A stretch of 64,000 bases of DNA, from positions 558,001 through 622,000 of the forward strand of contig NZ_FORA01000001.1 of the NCBI RefSeq assembly GCF_900113875.1, read 5' to 3'. Source of the stretch: Jannaschia pohangensis (GTDB lineage: Bacteria; Pseudomonadota; Alphaproteobacteria; Rhodobacterales; Rhodobacteraceae). The position numbers and the translations under genes were made by a program. The notes beneath the pieces are model-generated. The model was not told where the DNA came from, did not search any database, and was given only the letters and a program-made list of their open reading frames with translations. Numbering within the stretch: position 1 is the stretch's first letter; every line of letters begins with the position of its first letter. Positions 26,424 to 34,518 of the stretch are shown piece by piece.

Positions 26424-27377
26424 TCAATGCGCGTTCGCGTCTTTCCGGCTGAACAGACCCACGACGGGAATCAGAAGCAACCCGATGACCACGCCCACGA
26501 TCCCGTCCAGAACCGCTGTCACCAGCCATTCCACGAAGCCCGCCGCCGCCGGGATCGCGCCCGCCGCCGCAACCGCGACGCCGTGGATGAAGTCATAGGG
26601 CCCGTGCCAGACGATTTCGCCGACGGCATGGACCACGATGTTACCGCCAACCCAGATCATCGCTGCCGTGCCCACGATGGTCAGCACCGTCATGAACCCG
26701 GGCATCCCCCGCACCACGGCGCGCCCGACCGCGCGGGTGGCCGACAGGCGCCCGCCCTCGGCCATGGCCAGGCCCACATCGTCGGCCTTCACGATCAAAG
26801 CGACCGCCCCGTAGACCGCCAGCGTGATGACCAGCGCGGCAAGACCCAGAACGGCGGCCTCGAAATACCAGGCGCTACCCGGGTCGATGTTGGCCAGGAT
26901 GATGGTCATGATTTCCGCCGACAGGATGAAGTCGGTCTTGATCGCGCCTTTGACGCGCTGCTCTTCCAGGTGGGTGTCGTCCAGCGTCGTCGTCTCGGGG
27001 TCGATGTCGCTCAGGTCGTCGTGGGGCACCAGCCAGTGATAGACCTTCTCGCCCCCTTCAAAACACAGGTAAAGCCCGCCAAGCAAAAGGAAATACGGGA
27101 TGACCCAGGGTGCGAACTGCGACAGCAGCATTGCAATGGGCAAAAGGATCACCAGCTTGTTGAAGATCGACGCCCGGGCGATCTTCCAGACGATGGGCAA
27201 TTCGCGAGCGGCCTGGAAGCCGTGAACATACTTCGGGGTGACGGCGGCGTCATCGATGACCGCGCCCGCCGCCTTGGCCCCCGCCTTGGCCGCCTGCCCC
27301 GCGATGTCGTCGATGGACGCGCTGGCAACCTTGGCGATGGCCGCCACATCGTCGAGAAGTGCGAGAAGTCCGCTCAT
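26424..27377 (-). CDS. DUF808 family inner-membrane protein
   Basis: The 317-residue product matches the YedI/DUF808 pattern. It has an N-terminal soluble helix MSGLLALLDDVAAIAKVASA followed by DDAAVTPKYVHGFQAARELPI, then about seven transmembrane segments including LPIAMLLSQFAPWVIPYFLL and LLLGGLYLCFEGGEKVYHWL. Family members are polytopic membrane proteins without a known transport substrate. It starts at ATG 27377 and is divergent from the first gap gene, with about 213 bp of regulatory DNA between them. Confidence 0.88.
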   Translation of the reverse strand: MSGLLALLDDVAAIAKVASASIDDIAGQAAKAGAKAAGAVIDDAAVTPKYVHGFQAARELPIVWKIARASIFNKLVILLPIAMLLSQFAPWVIPYFLLLGGLYLCFEGGEKVYHWLVPHDDLSDIDPETTTLDDTHLEEQRVKGAIKTDFILSAEIMTIILANIDPGSAWYFEAAVLGLAALVITLAVYGAVALIVKADDVGLAMAEGGRLSATRAVGRAVVRGMPGFMTVLTIVGTAAMIWVGGNIVVHAVGEIVWHGPYDFIHGVAVAAAGAIPAAAGFVEWLVTAVLDGIVGVVIGLLLIPVVGLFSRKDANAH

Positions 27378-27463
27378 GAGGTCCGAATCCCTGTCGATTG
27401 CCGTGTCGTTGCGCCCCTTGATCTAGCCCGCCCCGCCCCGCGTCAACGCATCGGCCCGGCGGG

Positions 27464-27507
27464 GTTGGCGCTAACCGTTAGCGCAACCGGACAGGTTTAA
27501 CGCTAAC
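27464..27507. promoter_or_regulatory. Three tandem GTTAGCGCTAAC-like operators upstream of the first gap gene
   Basis: GTTGGCGCTAAC (27464-27475), GTTAGCGCAACC (27477-27488) and TTTAACGCTAAC (27496-27507) match the palindrome GTTAGCGCTAAC at 11, 10 and 10 of 12 positions. The first two together give the inverted repeat GCGCTAACCGTTAGCGC. They lie 84-127 bp upstream of the gap start at 27591. Similar sites precede the second gap gene and the aldolase gene. A palindrome with central CG is typical of LacI-family operators; CceR of Rhodobacter sphaeroides, which controls central carbon genes, is the best-known candidate. Confidence 0.65.
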
Positions 27508-27590
27508 AGTCTGGCAAAGCTGGTCTTTCGCCGTTGTCCGCGCGGCAGGCGTTCGTATACCGCCCGCATGTGTCCAGTGCGGGGAAGATC

Positions 27591-28589
27591 ATGACCATCA
27601 CCATCGGGATCAATGGCTTCGGCCGCATCGGGCGCTGTACCTTGGCCCATATCGCCAGTGCCGGGCGCAATGACGTGAGCGTCGTCAAGATGAACGCGAC
27701 CGGCCCGATCGAGACCAACGCCCACCTGCTCCGCTATGACAGCGTGCATGGCCGGTATAGCGGCGCGGTCCGGGTCAAGGACGACACGCTGGATCTGGGC
27801 CAGGGGCCGATCAGGGTCTTCTCGACCTACAACCCAGAGGAACTGGATTGGGAGGGCGTCGATGTCGTCTTGGAATGCACCGGCAAATTCAACGACCGTG
27901 ACGCCGCCGCCATCCACCTGAGCCGCGGGGCCAAGCGGGTTCTGGTCTCGGCCCCTGCGCGGAATGCGGACCTGACCGTGGTCTATGGCGTCAATCATCG
28001 CAGCCTGACGCGCGATCACCACGTGGCGTCGAATGCCTCCTGCACAACGAATTGCCTGGCGCCGATGGCCAAGGTCCTGAACGACGCCATCGGGATCGAA
28101 AGCGGGATCATGACCACGATCCACAGCTATACCGGCGATCAGCCGACGCTGGACCGCCGTCACGACGACCTCTACCGCGCCCGGGCCGCCGCAATGGCGA
28201 TGATCCCGACCTCGACCGGGGCGGCGAAGGCCATCGGCGAGGTGGTGCCGGAACTGGCGGGCAAGCTGGACGGCACGGCCCTCCGCGTCCCCACCCCGAA
28301 CGTCAGCGCCGTGGACCTGACCTTTCAGGCTGCGCGCGATGTGACCGTGGCGGATGTGAACGAGATCATGGCCGAGGCGGCAGCGGGTCACATGGGATCG
28401 GTCCTGGCCTATGACCCCGAGCCCAAGGTCTCCATCGACTTCAACCACACCAGCCATTCCTGCATCTTCGCCCCTGACCAGACCAAGGTCGTCGGCCGCA
28501 CCGTCCGCGTGCTGGCCTGGTACGACAACGAATGGGGCTTCTCCTGCCGCATGGCGGATGTCGCAGCGACAATGGGAAGACTGATTTAG
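27591..28589 (+). CDS. gap: Glyceraldehyde-3-phosphate dehydrogenase with NADP-type cofactor residues
   Basis: The 332-residue product has the catalytic C151 (SNASCTTNC) and H178 (TTIHSYT) and all phosphate-site motifs (GAAKAIGE). Two cofactor positions differ from the second copy. The aspartate that binds the adenine ribose of NAD is Ala36 (MNAT, versus IND in the other copy), and the 187/188-equivalent pair is Arg189-Arg190 (LDRRHDD, versus LDTMHKD). Loss of that aspartate is the hallmark of NADP-using GapB-type enzymes, so this copy may be NADP-dependent or dual, acting in gluconeogenesis or carbon fixation. It starts at ATG 27591 downstream of three operator-like sites. Confidence 0.93.
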   Translation: MTITIGINGFGRIGRCTLAHIASAGRNDVSVVKMNATGPIETNAHLLRYDSVHGRYSGAVRVKDDTLDLGQGPIRVFSTYNPEELDWEGVDVVLECTGKFNDRDAAAIHLSRGAKRVLVSAPARNADLTVVYGVNHRSLTRDHHVASNASCTTNCLAPMAKVLNDAIGIESGIMTTIHSYTGDQPTLDRRHDDLYRARAAAMAMIPTSTGAAKAIGEVVPELAGKLDGTALRVPTPNVSAVDLTFQAARDVTVADVNEIMAEAAAGHMGSVLAYDPEPKVSIDFNHTSHSCIFAPDQTKVVGRTVRVLAWYDNEWGFSCRMADVAATMGRLI

Positions 28590-28653
28590 CCAGCGTTTCG
28601 CGCAGACAAAACGCTGGCCGCGGCAAGGTGATGTTTTGCAAACAAAACATCAC
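28589..28653. terminator. Two adjacent hairpins between convergent gap and desaturase genes
   Basis: GCCAGCGTTT (28589-28598) pairs exactly with AAACGCTGGC (28609-28618). GTGATGTTTTG (28628-28638) pairs exactly with CAAAACATCAC (28643-28653) around the 4-nt loop CAAA. They follow the gap stop directly and precede the convergent desaturase stop at 28714, so they probably terminate transcription from both sides. T-runs are internal to the second stem rather than downstream, so they may also act as RNA 3'-end stabilisers. Confidence 0.55.
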
Positions 28654-28713
28654 GGCCGCCCGGTCCAGAATCGAGCGCCACAAAAATCAAGACCTCCGTC
28701 GCGCAAGACCCCC

Positions 28714-29613
28714 CTAAACCCGCACCAACCCCTCCCGCGCAGCCCGATCCCCGGGCCGCACCACGTCGCAGGCCAGTCCGACACGCTCAAGCAGCAACAC
28801 AAGCCACCAGCCCGGGTCCATCTGCCCCGCCCCGACCCCCAGACGCGCGGAATGGGGAAAGGCGTGATGGTTGCCGTGCCAATTCTCTCCGAAGGTCAGC
28901 AGGCCCAGACCCGGCAGGTTGCGCCCCTGCACCGGCAGCCCGTCAATGCGCCAGCCGGTCGGCGTGCCGTGATGGGCGAAATGGCCCACGGCCCAATGCC
29001 CGGTCAGCGACACGAAAACCCGCAGGCAAACGCCCCAGAGAACCCAACCCCACCCACCGACGGCAAACAGGATCAGCGCCAGGGGGAGTTGCTGCCACCG
29101 CCACGTCGCCTCCATCGCGCGATAGATGGGGTCGCGGGCCACCTCTGCCTCCACCACGAAGCGCAACGGATGCGTCAGGCGGAACCGGCAGTGCATCTGC
29201 CACCACATGTCCCGCAGCGGCGCGGCGCCGTGGGACGGATGGGGTGGACAGGTGACCTGCCGTTGATGCCAGTCGCGCATGTCGTGGGCGCGGATCATGC
29301 CCATGGGTCCGGCCATGCCGACCAGCACCCCGAGCCAGACCAGCAGGTATTCCAGAGGCTTCGGTACCCGGAACGCCCGGTGGATCAGAAGGCGGTGCAT
29401 TCCCACGGAATGCCCCGCGCAGATGGTCACCCCGCTCAGGACAACGAACACCAGGGCCGCATCCCAGGCCGGGAAAAGAACCACGCCCGCCAATCCCCCC
29501 ACCCCATGTCCGATGGTCCAGAGCGATTGCGGCGCATCCCACACGATCCGGCCCGTCATGGCACAGGTGCGCGCGTCGGGGTGGACCCGTTCCGTGGCAA
29601 TCCAGTCTGTCAT
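28714..29613 (-). CDS. Membrane fatty-acid (acyl-CoA) desaturase
   Basis: The 299-residue product has hydrophobic segments and three histidine boxes of the delta-9-type desaturase family: H68-x4-H73 (HSVGMH, then H78), a second box HDMRDWH (110-116), and ENWHGNHHAFPH (about 255). These bind the di-iron centre that inserts a double bond in acyl chains at the inner membrane. The second box departs from the common HRxHH. The start at 29613 (MTDWIATERV) was chosen; a longer frame runs over the divergent acetyltransferase gene. The position specificity cannot be told. Confidence 0.85.
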   Translation of the reverse strand: MTDWIATERVHPDARTCAMTGRIVWDAPQSLWTIGHGVGGLAGVVLFPAWDAALVFVVLSGVTICAGHSVGMHRLLIHRAFRVPKPLEYLLVWLGVLVGMAGPMGMIRAHDMRDWHQRQVTCPPHPSHGAAPLRDMWWQMHCRFRLTHPLRFVVEAEVARDPIYRAMEATWRWQQLPLALILFAVGGWGWVLWGVCLRVFVSLTGHWAVGHFAHHGTPTGWRIDGLPVQGRNLPGLGLLTFGENWHGNHHAFPHSARLGVGAGQMDPGWWLVLLLERVGLACDVVRPGDRAAREGLVRV

Positions 29614-29694
29614 CGCCGCAGCTTTGCCCGCCCTGCCCGCCCGCACAAGTCTTAAGTGTTTACAGGACAATGCGTCGCTGGAAGAAGGAGGGTA

Positions 29695-30114
29695 ATGGAC
29701 CACGACATTTCCTACAGACCCGTCCGCGCCGCGCGTATTCTGGCGTTTCGTCAGGCGATGCTCTGGCCTGACCGACCGATCGCGCATGTCGAGGTGCCGG
29801 GGGATGACACGGCGCTGCACCTCGGGGCCTTTGCGGGGCATGCGCTTGTCGGGGCGGGGTCGTTCTTTGCCCACGGCGCGGCGACGCAGCTGCGCAAACT
29901 GGCGGTGGACCCGGGCTGGCGCGGACATGGCATCGGGTCGGAACTGGTCCGCCAGGGCGCCGCGATGACGCGGGCCGAGGGACAGCACAGCCTCTGGTGC
30001 GATGCGCGTGCGGAGTCCTGCGCCTTCTATGTGGCCATCGGATTCGAAATCGACCCGGACACCTATCAGAAATCCGGGCGGCCCTATCGGCGCGCCACGC
30101 TGCGCCTGACCTGA
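29695..30114 (+). CDS. GNAT-family N-acetyltransferase
   Basis: The 139-residue product has the acetyl-CoA binding segment LRKLAVDPGWRGHGIGSELV (about 64-83), with the R-G-H-G-I-G variant of the Q/RxxGxG/A motif. Downstream it has LWCDARAESCAFYVAIGFE, as in GNAT enzymes. ATG 29695 follows GAAGGAGG by 5 nt. It is divergent from the desaturase gene, with 81 bp between. The acceptor substrate is unknown. Confidence 0.85.
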   Translation: MDHDISYRPVRAARILAFRQAMLWPDRPIAHVEVPGDDTALHLGAFAGHALVGAGSFFAHGAATQLRKLAVDPGWRGHGIGSELVRQGAAMTRAEGQHSLWCDARAESCAFYVAIGFEIDPDTYQKSGRPYRRATLRLT

Positions 30115-30154
30115 AAGCCCTTGCGCACGCGTCTGGGCCTGCGATTGTCGGCCC

Positions 30155-30298
30155 ATGAATAACATGACGGCCGTTATCCTGGCCCTGCTCCTCATCGCGT
30201 TCTTCCTCGCCGACTATCTGTTCAACGGGGCCGGGATCGCGACGTTCCTCGGTCGGCGGATGATCGACCTGATCGAATACATCGCCTTCTGGCGCTGA
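30155..30298 (+). CDS. 47-residue single-span membrane protein upstream of gap
   Basis: ATG 30155 opens a 47-codon frame, MNNMTAVILALLLIAFFLAD followed by YLFNGAGIATFLGRRMIDLI and EYIAFWR. It has one strong transmembrane helix (about 5-22), an amphipathic helix and an aromatic C-terminus ending in a tryptophan-arginine. The frame is intact, uses typical codons and ends 109 nt before the second gap gene. I recall similar tiny proteins in this position in other Rhodobacteraceae, which supports a real gene, but this needs comparison. Function unknown. Confidence 0.65.
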   Translation: MNNMTAVILALLLIAFFLADYLFNGAGIATFLGRRMIDLIEYIAFWR

Positions 30299-30328
30299 GC
30301 GGGCAGTTGCACGGAATGGCCCGCTCAT

Positions 30329-30354
30329 GGTAGCGCGAAACCGTTAGCGGTAAC
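30329..30354. promoter_or_regulatory. Two GTTAGCGCTAAC-like operators upstream of the second gap gene
   Basis: GTTAGCGGTAAC (30343-30354) differs from the palindrome GTTAGCGCTAAC at one position. GGTAGCGCGAAA (30329-30340) matches at nine. They are 54-79 bp upstream of the gap start at 30408, in the space after the 47-residue gene. They are the same motif as before the first gap gene and the aldolase gene. Confidence 0.6.
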
Positions 30355-30407
30355 GACCCGTTGCCGCCCGGAAAGACATGGCATCAGATACCCCTCGGAG
30401 GTCCCCA

Positions 30408-31406
30408 ATGGTCAAAGTGGCAATCAACGGCTTCGGTCGCATCGGACGCAACGTTCTGCGCGGCATCATCGAGTCGGGCCGCACCGATATCGAGGTGGTG
30501 GCCATCAACGACCTCGGCCCGGTCGAGACCAACGCCCACCTGCTGCAATACGACAGCGTCCACGGCCGCTTCCCCGCCCCCGTCACCACGGGCGACGACT
30601 GGATCGACGTGGGCCGGGGCAAGATGCGCGTGACCGCCATGCGCAACCCCGCCGACCTGCCCTGGTCGGATGTCGACGTGGTGATGGAATGCACCGGCAT
30701 CTTCACCTCCAAGGAAAAGTGCCAGGCGCATCTGGACAACGGATCGTCCCGCGTCCTGATCTCGGCCCCCGGGGCGGATGCGGACAAGACCATCGTCTAC
30801 GGCGTGAACCATGACACGCTGACCTCCGATGACCTGATCGTCTCGAACGCCTCCTGCACGACGAACTGCCTTGCGCCGGTGGTCTATGTCCTTGACGACG
30901 TGATCGGGATCGAGCGCGGGTTCATGACCACGATCCACAGCTATACCGGCGATCAGCCGACGCTGGACACGATGCACAAGGATCTCTATCGCGCCCGCGC
31001 CGCGGCCCTCTCGATGATCCCGACCTCGACCGGGGCGGCCAAGGCGGTCGGCCTCGTCCTGCCGCAGCTCAACGGCAAGCTCGACGGCGTGGCCATCCGG
31101 GTGCCGACGCCCAATGTCTCGGTTGTCGACCTGACCTTCACCGCCTCGCGCGACACCAGCATCGAGGAAATCAACGACGCCATCCGCAAGGCGGCGGACG
31201 GCAAGCTTAAGGGCATTCTGGGCTATACCGACAAGAAGCTGGTGTCGTCCGACTTCAACCACGATCCGCATTCGTCGATCTTCCACACCGACCAGACCAA
31301 GGTCATGGACGGCACCATGGTCCGTATCCTGAGCTGGTATGACAACGAATGGGGCTTCTCGAACCGGATGGCGGATACCGCCGTGGCCATGGGCAAACTG
31401 ATCTGA
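30408..31406 (+). CDS. gap: Glyceraldehyde-3-phosphate dehydrogenase, NAD type
   Basis: The 332-residue product has the NAD-specific aspartate D35 (INDLGPVE), the catalytic C150 (SNASCTTNC) and H177, and the standard [12 protein letters not shown] phosphate-site motif. It is the normal glycolytic type, and the tandem paralogue at 27591 lacks D35. ATG 30408 follows CGGAGG by 6 nt, so the frame extension from 30378 is rejected. It lies upstream of pgk, in the usual gap-pgk order, with 244 bp between, and is preceded by two operator-like sites. Confidence 0.96.
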   Translation: MVKVAINGFGRIGRNVLRGIIESGRTDIEVVAINDLGPVETNAHLLQYDSVHGRFPAPVTTGDDWIDVGRGKMRVTAMRNPADLPWSDVDVVMECTGIFTSKEKCQAHLDNGSSRVLISAPGADADKTIVYGVNHDTLTSDDLIVSNASCTTNCLAPVVYVLDDVIGIERGFMTTIHSYTGDQPTLDTMHKDLYRARAAALSMIPTSTGAAKAVGLVLPQLNGKLDGVAIRVPTPNVSVVDLTFTASRDTSIEEINDAIRKAADGKLKGILGYTDKKLVSSDFNHDPHSSIFHTDQTKVMDGTMVRILSWYDNEWGFSNRMADTAVAMGKLI

Positions 31407-31426
31407 CGGTTTTCGGGAACGTGACA

Positions 31427-31455
31427 GCGGCACTTTCCACACGGGAAGTGTCCGC
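31427..31455. terminator. Imperfect hairpin after the second gap gene
   Basis: GCGGCACTTTCC and GGGAAGTGTCCGC can pair around ACAC with a G-T wobble and a one-base bulge, starting 20 nt after the gap stop. No T-run follows, so it may be an mRNA 3'-end structure rather than a full terminator. The rest of the 244-bp gap before pgk is AT-richer and should hold the pgk promoter; a TTGACG at 31565-31570 is a possible -35 element. Confidence 0.35.
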
Positions 31456-31617
31456 ATGGCGTGGTCCACGCACCCAAAGGTTAACGCGCCCTTTCCACAC
31501 CAGCCATGCGCGCGCTCTGACCAACGCAAAGGTGGTCGCATCGCGTTGGCCAAGCTGATATTCCTTGACGGGACCGATGCTCTCTGAGCAATAAACACCT
31601 GTTTTCACGATAAAAAA

Positions 31618-31635
31618 GGTTACCCACGGGTAACC
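31618..31635. promoter_or_regulatory. GGTTACCC-N2-GGGTAACC palindrome before pgk
   Basis: The perfect inverted repeat GGTTACCCACGGGTAACC lies 15 bp upstream of the pgk ATG, following an A-rich run. It would overlap the 5' leader and ribosome-binding region. It shares GTTA/TAAC ends with the operators of the gap and aldolase genes but has a different centre, so it may bind a different regulator or form an RNA hairpin that hides the start site. Confidence 0.4.
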
Positions 31636-31650
31636 CGGCGGAGCAATCAC

Positions 31651-32823
31651 ATGACCTTCAAGACCCTCGATGACATGGACCTTGCGGGCAAGATCGTCCT
31701 GACGCGCGTGGATATCAACGTCCCGGTCGAGGATGGCCGCGTCACCGACACCACGCGCATCGACCGCATCGTGCCCACCATCCGAGACATCCTCGCGGCG
31801 GGTGGCACCCCGGTGATGCTGGCGCATTTCGGTCGGCCCAAGGGCAAGGTCGTGCCCGAGATGTCGCTGCGCCAAGTGGTGCCCGCGCTCGAAGCCGCCC
31901 TCGGCCAATCCGTCACATTCGTCGAGCGGCCCGACCGCGACACGCTCGCCGCCGCCAAGGGCCCGGTCCTGATCGAGAACACCCGCTTTTCCCCCATGGA
32001 AGAGGCGAACGATCCGCAGATGGCGCAGTTCCTCGCCTCACTGGGGGATGTCTATTGCAACGACGCCTTCTCGGCGGCGCATCGGGCGCACGCCTCGACC
32101 GAAGGCGTCGCGCGGCTTCTGCCCGCCTGTGCCGGCCGGTCGATGCAGGCGGAACTGACCGCACTCGAAACGGCCCTCGGCACGCCGAAACCACCGGTCG
32201 CGGCGCTGGTCGGGGGCGCGAAGGTGTCGACCAAGCTCGACCTGCTGGGCAACCTCGTGACCCGGGTGCAGCACCTCATCATCGGCGGCGGCATGGCCAA
32301 CACCTTCCTCGCCGCCCAGGGCATCGACGTGCAAAAATCGCTGTGCGAGCATGACCTTCTGGACACCGCGCGCGACATCATCGCCAAGGCCGAGGCGGCG
32401 GGCTGTTCGATCCTGCTGCCGCGCGACGTGGTGTGCGCCGCCGAATTCCGTGCGGACCCGCCGACGACGGTTGTCAAAGCGGAGGAGGTGCCCGCGGGGC
32501 AGATGATCCTCGACGCAGGCCCCGACTCGGTCGCCCATATCAAGACGCTGCTCGACGGCTGTGCGACGCTGGTCTGGAACGGCCCCCTCGGTGCCTTCGA
32601 GATGACGCCCTTCGATGCCGCCACCGTCGCCGCCGCGCGCCATGCCGCCGACCTCACCCGCGCGGGCAAGCTGATCTCGGTTGCGGGCGGCGGCGATACG
32701 GTCGCGGCGCTCAATCACGCCGGTGTCGCCGAGGATTTCACCTATATCTCGACCGCCGGCGGCGCGTTTCTCGAATGGATGGAGGGCAAGACCCTTCCCG
32801 GAGTCGCCGCCCTCGAAGCCTGA
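31651..32823 (+). CDS. pgk: Phosphoglycerate kinase
   Basis: The enzyme makes ATP from 1,3-bisphosphoglycerate in glycolysis. The 390-residue product has [47 protein letters not shown] and the nucleotide-site [14 protein letters not shown] near the C-terminus, all standard. It lies between the second gap gene and the aldolase region, on the same strand, as part of a lower-glycolysis neighbourhood. The ATG at 31651 is preceded by GGCGGAG. Confidence 0.97.
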   Translation: MTFKTLDDMDLAGKIVLTRVDINVPVEDGRVTDTTRIDRIVPTIRDILAAGGTPVMLAHFGRPKGKVVPEMSLRQVVPALEAALGQSVTFVERPDRDTLAAAKGPVLIENTRFSPMEEANDPQMAQFLASLGDVYCNDAFSAAHRAHASTEGVARLLPACAGRSMQAELTALETALGTPKPPVAALVGGAKVSTKLDLLGNLVTRVQHLIIGGGMANTFLAAQGIDVQKSLCEHDLLDTARDIIAKAEAAGCSILLPRDVVCAAEFRADPPTTVVKAEEVPAGQMILDAGPDSVAHIKTLLDGCATLVWNGPLGAFEMTPFDAATVAAARHAADLTRAGKLISVAGGGDTVAALNHAGVAEDFTYISTAGGAFLEWMEGKTLPGVAALEA

Positions 32824-32884
32824 GCCATTGCGATGCAGGCCGACTTGCCCCTAGGTTGACGCCAATCAACCCGGGGGAATTTCC

Positions 32885-34432
32885 ATGCGTCGATTTCTGT
32901 TCGTAACCACCGCCATCGGCCTTGCCGCCCTGCCCGCCCGCGCAGAGGAGCGCAGTCTCTGGGACCTCCTCTCGCCCGACCGAATCCTGGAGGGGGTGCT
33001 GCAGAACGCGGTGATGGCCCTGCGCACGCAGGTGGACATGACCTATGAGACCATCGATGTGTCGGTCCGCACCGGCGATTTTTCCATCGACGGCATCCGC
33101 ATCGACATCCCCGAGGATGTGGCGGGGGTTCAGGGTTGCACGATGACGATCCGGTCGCTGGACCTTCTGGACCTCGATCCCTTCGCCGTCGACACCTTCG
33201 GGGGGACCATCGCGCTGCGCGACCTCGACCTGCCCGGAAGCTGCCTTGGCCGGGATGCCCTGCCGATCATCGGATTTCTGCCGGACGGTCGTTTGCAGGT
33301 GTCGGATGTGACGCTGGATTTCGTCTATGACATTCCCACGTCCGGTCTGACGGTGCAATCGCGCGGAACGATGCCCGACATGATCGCTTTCGACTTGGGC
33401 GTCGATTTCGACTACATCTGGGGGCGTCAGTCCGGGTTGAGCCAGGCGTTGTCGGCGCGTCTGTCGGGTGCCTCGGTCACCATCGAGAATCTGGGTGCAT
33501 GGGAGGTTGCGGCCCCCCTGTTGCCGCCGCCCTTCACCGACCCCGACCAAGCCGCAGCCGCGATCCAGCAGAGCATCGGACAGATCCTGACCGATCAGGC
33601 CCCGAACGGCGTGCTGCCGAAAGCGAGCAAGACCTTTGTCGCCGACCTGGCCGAAGGATGGGCGGCTTTCGTGACCGACCCGAAGCGGTTGGTGATCGAA
33701 AGCGGGTTCCCGGCCGATCAACCCCGGGTCGTCGACGGACAGGTCGTCGCGGCCATCGAGGAAAGCCCGGTCGCCCTGATCGAGTTGTTGGAGCCCCGCG
33801 TCGGGTTCGACCGCGCCTCCGAGCGCGCCGTGTTGCCGGTGGAGTTGGTGGCCCGGGCGCGGGACAACGCGGATGACCTGTCGCCGGAGGAGCGGCGGAT
33901 GGTCGGTCTGGCCTTGCTGGTCGGGGATCGCGCGCCCCGCAACACGGCGCTCGCGACCACCCTTCTGACCCCGATTGCCGAAACGGGCGACGGCGAAGTG
34001 GCGCTGGCCCTGGCCGAGGCCCTGCGCGACCGCGACCCCGAGGCGGCCTATGCCCAGGCACTTGCCGCCGGATCGTCGGGGGTGGCGGGGGTGCGCAGTC
34101 TGCTCAACAGTCTTGAGGCGGATTTGCCTTTCGCCACGGTCCTGCGCCTTCAGGGTGCTGCGGCGGAACCGGGGGCGTCGGACCTGCGCGCATCTGCCAG
34201 CGAGATGCGGGCCCGGGCCGAAGCACATTTGCGCGGCGTCGGGGCCAGTCGGTCGCTTCGGTCGGCGCTGATCTATGCGACCATCGCGTCGGCCAAGGGG
34301 GACCGCGCGGCGGGCGACCTTCTGGCGGCCATCGACCGCGCAGTGCCGGCGGATGGGGCGGACATCTGGGTGCCCGTCGCCGCAGATGCCGCCGAAATCG
34401 CCATGGATGCCTGGCTTGAGCAGGGGCAATAG
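32885..34432 (+). CDS. Large periplasmic protein of unknown function
   Basis: The 515-residue product begins with a Sec signal peptide (MRRFLFVTTAIGLAALPARA, cleavage about residue 20). The mature N-terminal half is repeated beta-rich sequence (MTYETIDVSVRTGDFSIDGI, SLDLLDLDPFAVDTFGGTIA) reminiscent of AsmA/repeated beta-hairpin proteins. The C-terminal half is alpha-helical and alanine-rich (LALAEALRDRDPEAAYAQAL), suggesting helical-hairpin repeats. One cysteine pair (GCTMTI and GSCLG) could form a disulfide. No family is recognised. It sits between pgk and the aldolase gene, and its stop is next to an operator-like site for the latter. Confidence 0.78.
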   Translation: MRRFLFVTTAIGLAALPARAEERSLWDLLSPDRILEGVLQNAVMALRTQVDMTYETIDVSVRTGDFSIDGIRIDIPEDVAGVQGCTMTIRSLDLLDLDPFAVDTFGGTIALRDLDLPGSCLGRDALPIIGFLPDGRLQVSDVTLDFVYDIPTSGLTVQSRGTMPDMIAFDLGVDFDYIWGRQSGLSQALSARLSGASVTIENLGAWEVAAPLLPPPFTDPDQAAAAIQQSIGQILTDQAPNGVLPKASKTFVADLAEGWAAFVTDPKRLVIESGFPADQPRVVDGQVVAAIEESPVALIELLEPRVGFDRASERAVLPVELVARARDNADDLSPEERRMVGLALLVGDRAPRNTALATTLLTPIAETGDGEVALALAEALRDRDPEAAYAQALAAGSSGVAGVRSLLNSLEADLPFATVLRLQGAAAEPGASDLRASASEMRARAEAHLRGVGASRSLRSALIYATIASAKGDRAAGDLLAAIDRAVPADGADIWVPVAADAAEIAMDAWLEQGQ

Positions 34433-34437
34433 CGCCC

Positions 34438-34449
34438 GTTAGCGCAACC
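34438..34449. promoter_or_regulatory. GTTAGCGCAACC operator upstream of the aldolase gene
   Basis: The 12-mer is identical to the middle site before the first gap gene (27477-27488), and the identity extends to a 14-nt stretch with CC in front. It begins 6 nt after the stop at 34432 and is 70 bp upstream of the aldolase start. An exact shared site is strong evidence for common regulation. Confidence 0.6.
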
Positions 34450-34518
34450 AACCGCTTGCGGGGGATCGGCGGGCCTTCTACCCCGGGGTGAATGGATTTG
34501 GATGCCGAGGGGGACACC

